Assembly (NCBI RefSeq): GCF_041260155.1
Contig: NC_091935.1
Location: 39,517,303-39,581,302, forward strand
Length of the DNA: 64,000 bases
From: Ptychodera flava
Taxonomy: Eukaryota; Hemichordata; Enteropneusta; Ptychoderidae
Direction of reading: 5' to 3'
In this document: positions 44,652 through 55,000 of the stretch, piece by piece
How the letters are laid out: each line of letters begins with the position of its first letter
Numbering within the stretch: the first letter of the stretch is position 1
Notes under the pieces: model-generated
The model's input: only the letters and a program-made list of their open reading frames with translations
Database searches by the model: none
Told to the model about the DNA's origin: nothing
Program-made: the position numbers and the translations under genes

Positions 44652-45456
44652 CAGGGCTCGAAATTAGCGGTAGTCCCGCGTCCACAGACTACCAACTTTT
44701 CCCTTGGGCTACCAAAACCCATGAAATGGTAGCCCACACGGACTACCAAAGCCTGGGACACGACATTACTTGGTGGGCAACTTGAGGTTGATCGCTGTGA
44801 GATGACCGACGCTCATAAAGTCAACCAAACTAAAATATCATTATCTGAACTGATTTACTTGGATGACAGGCTCGGGAAATGATGGCCAACGGAAATTCAT
44901 TTTCATAGTTATTTAATCATAATGTATCACTCACAATTAAACACAAAAATTATTCAAACTGCAAAGAAAAAGCTGTCGAGCCATCCACGAGATTATGATG
45001 GAGAAATATGGCCGAAATTGCCACGAAAGTATTAAGAACATGACTGTACCAAGTTGTCATCCTGAAATGAATAGCAAATCTATTTTAGCCATGTTATGTT
45101 TACACGTGCTGAGTGAAAAATCGTTGTCTTGGCGAACATTAAAACTTACGTATAAGTACTGCGTATATGTGAATAGGTCGTCAAACTTTGAGGCGTCACC
45201 GTTGTCCACTACACATGCTATACCGTTCTCCTAAGGCTATGAAATGCAGGTATTGATGTCACATGACTAGAAAATTCACTTCATAGATAGAATCATGCAA
45301 AATAAATCTTTCATTGTCAAGATATAAATAAAAATATCCTTTACAAAAAAAACTCTTCACTCATGCATGGGCTACCAGACCTTGTCACTGGGCTACCAAC
45401 TTTAGAAAATGGTAGCCCATTGGGACTACCATGGAAAAAAGTTAATTTCGAGCCCT
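44652..45456. mobile_element. hAT-like MITE, 805 bp, copy 1
   Basis: The ends are CAGGGCTCGAAATTA (left) and TTAATTTCGAGCCCTG (right), a hAT-style CAGGG terminus. Longer imperfect inverted regions follow, with GGTAGTCC, GGCTACCA and TGGTAGCCCA motifs. It sits in the (GATT)n tail of the LINE, which blurs the 8-bp target duplication. No transposase motif is visible in the internal open frame (44995-45234). Confidence 0.75.
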
Positions 45457-45909
45457 GATTGATATTCCTCTTTTATTGTTATTTTTATGAAGCATCTTCG
45501 ATTATTACAGAAGATAATGTCAATCTCCATTTGACACTATGACTTGTATGTTAGTGTTTGCTGAACAACTGTCTTCATTTTTCACATCGCCAGTTTACAA
45601 GGATATTGAGCTTCACCTCAAACACCTTCGCCTGGTCGAAACTTCAGATAGTTCTCATTACGAAGCATTGTTACTTATTATTTATCATCATTCACTAGTT
45701 ATATGAACGGAAGCTATTTAAATTTGGCATTATGCGTTTGCCCACAGGTGCCTTGAATTGCCAGTGTGGTATACAGAGAGAGAATGTGTGTGCCCTCTAC
45801 ACTCATTCTCAATAATTTACCAGCCACTGAGCAGTCTCTAAAGAGGGCTGATTACCACTGGGCCTGCGTTAAATGTTATTAATGCCTTGACTTGCTAGCT
45901 TACATTTTA

Positions 45910-46204
45910 ACAGATGATGGTCAAAAATACTTATCTCGGACAAAAGACTTATCTAAGAGCTTTTTATGTAAAAATTGTGTCCCTTTCTGGTTTAGAGCAA
46001 GGCATTCCATTCAATGATGTAATGTATAGGGGTTTAATAAGTGGTGTTAAACCAAAAGCTCAAATTCTAAATGTGGAATATTTCATTGCAATCAAAATAT
46101 ATCTTGAGGATATTGTTGCATTGGAAAAACCACAATTTCTTATCTCAAATTTACGACCACATTATCCAAATCAGAAGATTATTCATGATTGTGTCAATTC
46201 TTGA
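45910..46204 (+). CDS. Hypothetical open frame, possible last exon
   Basis: The frame follows an acceptor-like CATTTTAACAG (~45902-45912) and encodes ~96 residues (VKNTYLGQKTYLRAFYVKIV, then YFIAIKIYLEDIVALEKPQF), ending VNS-stop. The composition is protein-like, but no domain is recognised and no partner exon is seen. It could also be a transposon relic. Confidence 0.25.
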
Positions 46205-46209
46205 CATTG

Positions 46210-47099
46210 GAAATCACAATGGAAATATAAATATCATTTCCCTGCAATTTCCTTGAACTTGAAAATCTGTCTTCTCACAAAAGGTGCATTGCATTTGTTC
46301 TCCTTTCATGCTCTAAAATTATGCATTTATAGATGTTGATTTTGTTACCATGGCTACTGCATCTAATTAGCTCAAAGCCCACACCTCATATGTCATCTCC
46401 TTACAAGAGGAAAATGTAATTTCGTCACAGTGAATGGACACTGACAACTTACGTGTGGAAGTCAATTTTATTCATAAGTACAAAACATTGTTATCCAATT
46501 AGGCAACACAAACAACTCCATAAAACTTAACGACTGTTTACAAATTTTTCATAAAGACACTATTCCTAAAAGCAATTTTCAATTATTTCTCTTGGTGTAG
46601 CATTGTTCTGTTGAAACAAACTATATTTAGATTGCCATGATTAGGCATTCGTTCACAGAATAAACTGGAACAATTTTAAATCTGTAGCTTTGGATTTATT
46701 GAAAGGAAAAATACATATCCCTCTTGAAACAATACACAAGATGATTGAATTTGTTGGAATATAGTGGTACTATTCTCATCATGTTGATCTTTTAAATCGA
46801 AATACATCACGTCATTAGTGTGTGAAGTGTGATAGTGAGTGTGAGTGATTCATGAACTCTACAGCGTGTGGAGGAGTCACAGTCAGAAAAAATGAAATAC
46901 CTTAACTTGGTTATTGAAACACAATTAATAATATCAATGAAAACAAAGCTGAATAGCATCACTTACAGTGAAAGACATTGTAGATCAAGGTTGTGAAAAC
47001 CTTCAATAACAAGTATAACAAATCAAGATATTATAATTCTACAATTAGAATCTTCCATATTCCTCCTTAACTAAGGCTATAACTTGAATTCAAACAGCT
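46210..47099. other. No gene recognised
   Basis: AT-rich DNA without repeats or splice-bounded frames that I can support. Confidence 0.4.
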
Positions 47100-47103
47100 T
47101 TAA

Positions 47104-47300
47104 CGCTTTGACTGCCAAAGTCAATTTTGTCACCTTTTTCAAATGTAACCTAGACATTGTTTTGCTGATTTTTCCCAAACTTTTGATCAAAAACTACAAC
47201 TGATGAAAACTAATGTCCGTTTGGTCCAAAATCATCAAGATCATAAAATTTGGTAAAATGTTGCACTAAATTTGGAGGGAAAATAACAGCACTCAAAGTG
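47104..47300. mobile_element. piggyBac-type MITE, 197 bp, copy 1
   Basis: The ends CGCTTTGACTGCC and GGC...GCACTCAAAGTG are inverted (CxCTTTGAGTGC type) and flanked by perfect TTAA on both sides (47100-47103, 47301-47304). The interior has TTTGGTCCAAAATCATCAA and GGTAAAATGTTGCAC, shared with the copy at 55.54 kb. Confidence 0.8.
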
Positions 47301-47472
47301 TTAAATGAGTTAATGTGTTTAATGACGAGATAGCTTCTTCCACATTACCAGACTTTTAGAAAACACAATACAGTGCATAAAACATAAAATGCGAAACTTT
47401 CTTGGTGTTTGTGACGTGAGCTTTGACCTTGTAGAATATGAAGGCAACTTTTCTATATTTCACTAAACTTTT

Positions 47473-47772
47473 ATGAGCATTTTAAAAGCAAAAGTTGCTG
47501 TACCAGTGAAATGGAAAACCCACTTTCAATTGATATGTGAAATAATACTACTATTGCCTTCACTTTTTTGTCTTCATCTACTGCTTGAAAGTACAACAGC
47601 TATATCAACGCTTCACTCTAATCAACATTCAAAATTCAGAATTTATCCAAGACAGTCAGTGTTCAAAGCTTTGCATGACCAATGTTTACAATCTCCAAAA
47701 CTTATGTTAAGACTGCATACGACCGATGTTTATGCAAAAATCTGGTGTGGCATTGCCAAGAAGTCGAAGTGA
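47473..47772 (+). CDS. Hypothetical open frame, 99 codons
   Basis: The frame begins MSILKAKVAVPVKWK, has a hydrophobic stretch (IILLLPSLFCLHLLLES) and ends AKKSK-stop. There is no recognised domain or splice context. It may be a chance frame in AT-rich DNA. Confidence 0.15.
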   Translation: MSILKAKVAVPVKWKTHFQLICEIILLLPSLFCLHLLLESTTAISTLHSNQHSKFRIYPRQSVFKALHDQCLQSPKLMLRLHTTDVYAKIWCGIAKKSK

Positions 47773-48331
47773 CATTCTCTGAGGATTAGGTTAATAATAC
47801 AAGTCTTTAGAGTCCCATTATGGAAAAGTGACAAGTAATCGATTCATTACAAAAAACAAACAAACCGCAAAACAGAACATATAATGAAATGATAATTGTT
47901 CAAAAAGCCTACCATGATAAACGAATGTGCACTGTACTCTGCATTTCACAAACATTTCCATACTAATTAACACAGGAGGTGATGTCTATTGAGTTACCTA
48001 CGGGTACGTACTGTACAAACGTAAACGCACAAATAATTTACGGCGACCTAGCACATCCGCTCGTAAGATTGTCAGATCTCATTCCGTAAGCTCCATGGAC
48101 TGTTATATCCATCAGCGATAAAGAAATAACACGCTTACATATATATAAGGAATATTTGGATAGCATGATTATATTAAAACTATAGAATCTAATTTTTTTC
48201 GGTGAACTGGGTACACATTGCAAAAACATTAAAAGAAACATAACCATGATCATTAGATATTAGACTTGATGAGAGAGGCTTATGTGAATGATATAATTTA
48301 AAATATGACAGTGACTATGTCATAATGGTAA

Positions 48332-48384
48332 AGTAAAGTAGTGAAACAAGCGTTAGCGTAATAACGCTTGTTTCACTACTTTAA
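48332..48384. repeat. Perfect 23-bp hairpin
   Basis: TAAAGTAGTGAAACAAGCGT-TA and its inverted copy are separated by only a few bases (GCG). A second short hairpin (GGTGGGC-TTTTGT-GCCCACC) lies at 48454-48473. Probably the tip of a small foldback transposon. Confidence 0.75.
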
Positions 48385-49025
48385 TGTTTTCTAAAGACTA
48401 AAACACGTTTTACTGTTAACTAAAAAACGCGTTTTGAAGTTCAGTTTAGCTGGGTGGGCTTTTGTGCCCACCTCGTCGCTCGGACATTACCGTATGGTGT
48501 GAGCTCAAATGCTATAACCTGCTTGATTAAAAAGGCATGTTTCTGATTTCCATACGAAGGCTGGGAAGTATTATGGTAAAATTATGTAAAGCTTAATAGA
48601 AATTCTGGATGCCAGAAACTGCTTCAGTGTTTGGTGTCAATGTTCCTTGCAGTAGTGCTCAGTGACGTATACTCTGACTCACTTTGCTGTAATGAAATCA
48701 AGAATAGTTTATTTCGGTGACACTTAAACCTCATCACCTGTTTCGATCAATAAAACTTTACTTACCGACTTAAATGGCAGAGAATGTTATTAAACAACGC
48801 AAGTAAAGACTTAAATAACACATTAATGAAACTATATATGTGCACAATATCAACTTATGAAGTACTGTGCCAGTAACGGTGTGTAAAACCTCACAGAATA
48901 TACAATATTCTTCTTAACGTTGCTAACTCACAGTGGGATGACAATTATTTCCTCAACGCATCAACTGTATGTCCAGTGTTTTGGCTGATATTGGCATTAA
49001 TATGTAGTATACACTAAAGGCTTAC

Positions 49026-52000
49026 CAGTTCCTCAACGAGACCAGTGTACAGTCTTTCCTCATTGTCATTTTGCCTATTCTGATATCTAGGCGTAGTTGT
49101 CAGATCTGTAGACTGTTGAGTTGACACGTTTTCATATGCATACTGATAGTTACCGTCAGGAAACCCCTCCTTTGGCTTATCTTGTTTTTCTTCTGTAACA
49201 AAGCGCATTGTCATTTATGTGAACATTTTTCAATACCACAATGACTTTCAACTTAAAGTAACCTTAAATGCCACAAGAAAGAAATGAATTAACCAACAGA
49301 AGAGAGGGAAATATATTGCTGATTAGCATACTCAATTTCTGCAGAGTAATACCTTTGTTATCCTTTCTCGGTGGTTTGGTGTTCGTTTTGCCGAGTCTAA
49401 CTTCTTCATGTTCGTTCCTTCTTTTTCGTGGGTTTTGCCTGTTGAATTAAGAATTTCACAAATTGCGCAGTTTACAATTTACAATTTACAGGTTCAATAT
49501 TCAATATCATACGAACCTACGTGAAATAGACTCGATAATTAGAATTCTATAAAACACCCTAAGTAAATAATGTTTGACACTCACCGTCTGATAGTGTAAA
49601 CCAGGACAGTTATCAGGCAGAGTATCAATACTAAGGCAATGACGCTTACAATGATAGTCACGGTAGACCAAGAGTGGCACACGTTTCCCTTGACAACAGC
49701 TGTAAACCAAGAGAAAAAAAATCGAATTTAAGTTTCAGTCGTGTACCAGTTTACTTGCCCATTGAAAATTGCTGTAAGACTTTTCAATGTAGCTGTTTTT
49801 TGACAAGCGAAACTGTTACTGATATTACACACTGGGTAACAAGAATTGATCAATACTGAATAATACTTCCTTCTTATCAAGCAATATTACCTTAATTTTC
49901 ACTACCTGACGGTGGCAATATTGTGAGAAAAAAATACTTGTTTCATATGTATTACATACTATTTGACTTTCAAAAGTGTTGACACCTACATAAGGTCATA
50001 CAAGGAAGACGCTCAATACTAAAGAAAAACTTGAAGTTGCTAACCTGTAAAAACTATTGAAGGCTGTTCATCGAAATAATAGAATGGTTCCTACAAGAGA
50101 ATCATAAAAAAAAATAGCAGCATCCTCAAACATCTCAAACTGGACTTAGTTCTAAGTCCAAACGGAAGGGATTACCGTACCACTGACACAGTGGACTGTT
50201 GTAGCCTGAGGGGCAACGAAGATATTGTGCAGAAGTTAATGAGGTGAGATAAGCTACAAAGCACGGTCAAATAAAATATTACATTTTGTTCAGGTTCTCT
50301 GGATCTTAATCCAATTAATCATAGGGGAGAAAATATGGTAAAAAATATATTGCGTTTGTTACGCCCATGCCATAAATTCAGGTTAATCGTTTGAAAAAAG
50401 TTTCAAAAAGTCACTCCCATCAACTTTAATACAACATCCATTATTTAAGCAACAAAGCACACCCAGCGACGGTATACCACGAGATTTTGACCAGTTCACG
50501 ACATATATGCACGAGCAATAGCGAGTGCATATATGAAGTGAACTGGTCAAAATCGAGTGGTATACCTTCGCTTGGTGTGATGATTTATTGCTATTATATC
50601 ATAACAGTATATTGAAATTCTGGTGTGGAACGTCAAAAACAGATTTTTACTCAAGCTGAGAGCTGCAAATTGATCAGCTGTTCACAACAAGTTAAGTAGC
50701 GTAGCATATTCAGCAGGAATAAAGCAAAACTAAAACGAAACAAAAATGTTCAATTTAAGGTGATTTTATTTGGTTTCACTGTTTTTTTGCTGTAGAATGG
50801 CTTGATTACAAGTACTATAGGCCTACATTTGTTGAATTTTGAAGACCTCCCAATCGATCAACTCGCTGAGAATTCTATGCGTCAGCTCTGAAACAAGACG
50901 GTGAATTTTACGGCAAATTCTTCTTGTCTGGTTTGCTAGTATCGATTCATCGCAATATTACAGGTCCCCCATATCAATGAAAAATAAATATCACGCACGA
51001 CAGGGAGTTTCAAGCAGCAATATATGCATTTCCTGGTGTGGTCAAGACCATGAAAAAGATGGCAAAGACCCGACAACGCACAAAGCGCCTATTAGCTGTG
51101 GTGACCTGAAAACTCTGTCGATGTCGCCTGTGTTCTCAATTGCTCACAACATTTGTCTACAACGAAATGTCTGGTTTATTTAATGCTACACTTTGAAGAA
51201 GAGGCCGTGAAGGTCTGAGAAGTTTGACGAAATCATCGTTCGTGATCGAAAGGAACGACATCGGGCAACGATATGTCAAATACAAGCTTACATTCAACGA
51301 AAGTGAAAAACCACGCCGGTGATGCAGACGACTACACTTGTCACGTCACGAACGAATGTATGCCACAAACACAGACTGTTATTCACTGGCATCATTTGAA
51401 AATTATGTCAGCTTAATTCATCCTACCAATACAACATTATTCCAGGGACCAAAGTCTCCATTCAATCCCAAAGAATCGCGTTCGTACAAAGATTACTCTT
51501 GGGGCCATGATGAAGATTTTGTTCAAAGGCTTCGTACTATCGAAAATCTATCAGAGCCACGGCTTGCAAACTCCTAGATGATGCTGAGTTTGACTTAACT
51601 ACGGCATATCATGTACGTCAGTAGCCATATAAACGAGACAGGCGTGAAAAGCTACTCGAACCAGCCATACACAAGCCAGTGCCATCAACCTTCCCGGTAG
51701 CGTGTACGTAAATGACTCCGGAAATGACTAGGTCCAAAGTCAGCTACGGCATACAATCATGATGACCATGGACTCTCCGTTGATCTAACGTCTCGGCTAC
51801 CTATTTCTGATGCACTGTTGTGAATCATCGGTTTCGACAAGTTCCCGACAAACTCTCTCCAGTATGTTAGTCAACAGCGTTGATGTCGATGCTCGTAAAA
51901 ATTCTATCTTTTTTTGTTTGCCTGGCATTTCACATGTTTCAGCTGTTAGAATGATATGATATTGAAAGTTGATGCTTCCAGGTCAATATAGACAGTAAGG

Positions 52001-55000
52001 ATGTTAATACTTTTCTTTTCCTTCGAAAATACATTGTCTTTATTTTTAAACCGATCCATAGATGTACTGCTCATTTCGTACTAATGTGCGTGTACAGTGC
52101 AGTGTGCTGTAGTGTGTGGAAATGTATACAATATACAGATTCAGTGCCGATTATACCGGACAATGTTCACTGACTTCAAACTCAGTTTAAATTTTCTTTT
52201 TTATTAGTTTTCTTCATTTAGGTCCTACACATTTACTGGCATTGCCAAAACTGTAAAATAAAAGCACTGGTGTACCCCCGGGCCCCCGGCCAATAATGGA
52301 CTCAACCAAAGTTTGCTTTCCTCCATTATGGACCGGGGATAGATTATTGTTTTCAAAAAGTTCGCATGACCAAAATACTTACGCCGTTTATTTCACTTTT
52401 CAGGCCGTAGTAGACACTATATTGCCTTCCAAGCGTCAATGGAACATTGGTGTAACCACTATAAATGCCACCATCACCGATGATAAACTTTTGTGGGAGA
52501 CCATAGAGAGGTAGCAATGCTGTAATGTAGTAAGGAGGACCCGTTTCATTGTACGCTCCAAGTCCTGAAGTGCCAGTGTAACGTTTTCTTCTCCTCTTTG
52601 AACTCTGATCATATTCAATCAATATGACGTAATATCTGGAATTGGAGTGGATGTGCTTAAAATGAGGTCTTGCCTAATAAATTCTTCATAGTTTACTAGA
52701 TTTCAGTATTATGATCAGTGTTTGATTACTTTCATGTCAACGAAAAGTCTGCAATTGACTTCAAACTTATTATTTACACGGGCAATGTTTATGTCATCAA
52801 AAACTATCAATGGTCGTTATAATAATTTTCAGTTGTTTTTAGTTCATCCACTGCATTTGTCATTTCATCATCATATTTATTCAGTACTATAAGCAATCGG
52901 CCTTAATGCTAAGTCATGTAAAATGCATATTAAGCATTGATGCAGTTAAATATAGATGGTTTGACAACTAGTAAGTCAGTAGCTTCTAAGTTAAGCACTT
53001 CAGAAAGACGAAACTTTATCACTGCTATCATCTCAGCAATTCGAGAAAGTTATGTGTACACGTATGTCATCCTATTAAATATCTAGCATACCGGGGCATA
53101 TTGTCAAGACAGCAGCACATCTCGTTTATGTTATTTGATGATAAATGTAGACATTAAAATGAACGTACATCAAAGAGGGTTCTTTCGAAATGATTACATC
53201 CTCCGAGGGAATAGGGAGTGACACTAGTGTGATTGATCCGTAGTGGTGTATATCGTTCTTGATGTCTTCTGTCATGGAAAGTGCTGATGAAATATCAACT
53301 GTAATGAAATCAAATCAAATAATAATGTAGGGCTTGAGAATTATCTAAACCCACTTAGTGTTACAATTTTAGAATATTATTTTGATTTTCTTCACATTGA
53401 CAAAATTATAGTGTGAACATTCTGTCTTCAGAGGAATTCAATGTCATAGTCATGATCACAATGCGAGAGCGACTCAAGTTTGTTTTCAATGCCGAATAAA
53501 TGGCATTACAATAAGAGCGGAAAGTAAGCTGTACTGAACAAAGCAATAATTTAAATACTGTTCAAGACATATAAACGAACTTTGAGCCTCTTTAGTCACG
53601 TAACGGTATCGATACAAGCCACAGCTGGAAAATTGGTCACCCCTATTTCTGTAATCAATCGATTCTGGATTGAAAAAAATCGATACAAATTATTTTTCCT
53701 TGAATAGTCTACAAACCCATTAAAATACGCTATATTGCTAGGAGTAAGCGTTGGATGAATCACTATAATTTAATTGTCATGTTTACTTTTAATAGAATAT
53801 TTAATGTGCATTCAGTAATAAGTAGAATGTATCTTCAGTTATTCCATAACTATCATGTTTTCCTATTATTGCATATTCAGGGAATGATGAAAAGGCTCAT
53901 AAGGCTTTTCTAAGGTATACTATAGACATTCCAAATTTATTTACCTGAAGTGCTAGTTGACAAAGCTATAGCTTCTCCAACACCTTCCTGTGTACTTGCA
54001 TTGACCTTGATATTATAAACGGTGCCTGGACTCAAATCTTCCAACGTGTAAATAGTTACATTACCATGGACAAAAAATGATACGAACTGCAGTTCTGTGT
54101 TCTTGAAGACAGAGTCGATTGACTTGTACGATATCTATGACATTACAAAATAAAGCTTTTCAAAAATGTGCCAAAGATACAAAGTCATCAATATCTTTAC
54201 TAGCATTAATACACCTGGAAAGGGTAATAGTGTGTTTTAAACAAATATAATAATTTTAAATCTTGCCATTTCATTTCGCAGAAAAGATCCAGAGAAATAG
54301 TTGAAGGCCATTTTCATAAATTTGATATTACCCGGAGAAATGAAGAAAGCTTTGCTACTTATTTAAGCACGTGTGAGCATACTTTTCGTAAATTCAATGG
54401 TAACCATCCCCGTGTTACCACTATGGGAAACAAATACAGTTTTCGATTTTCGGAAAACTGATAGGGTAATTGCTGTGAAACTCTTTATTACTCTATATGT
54501 TTAATTCTGTACAGACAACGTTCACCATGGAATAATTATATCACTTACTCCATATTGTATGACTTCTCCAACGATAGGGAAAGGTTCTGTCCATGTCAAT
54601 TTAATTTCTGTATCTTTGGTATCCATGACTTCCACAGTCATTGGTTTTTCTGGTCCTGGAGTGCCATGCGGAAGAGGTATCAAAATACCGCAAGGTAACT
54701 AATTTTTATAAGTTAAGTTTTAAATAAAGTTATTTTCAAGATAGTTCCATTATTGTCTCCATATTTGACTCAACATTGTAAAGTGGCATGCCAAAAAGGG
54801 ATGACGTTAAAACTATTTATACTTACGGAAATGGGTCAAAGGTTACGTTCTAAAAGAGGCGATGAATTATATTTGGATAACAGTTAGGTATAAGGGCTTA
54901 AAAAACTTTGGGGGAAATGATTGACAAAAAGGATCAAAATTTTCACTCCATCCCCTCTTATTGAAGTACCCTAAATATCTCTACATCTTCTTCAGCCATC

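Noticed and set aside
48454-48473. Bacterial-type terminator hairpin
   Set aside because: The context is an animal genome, and no T-run or operon is present.
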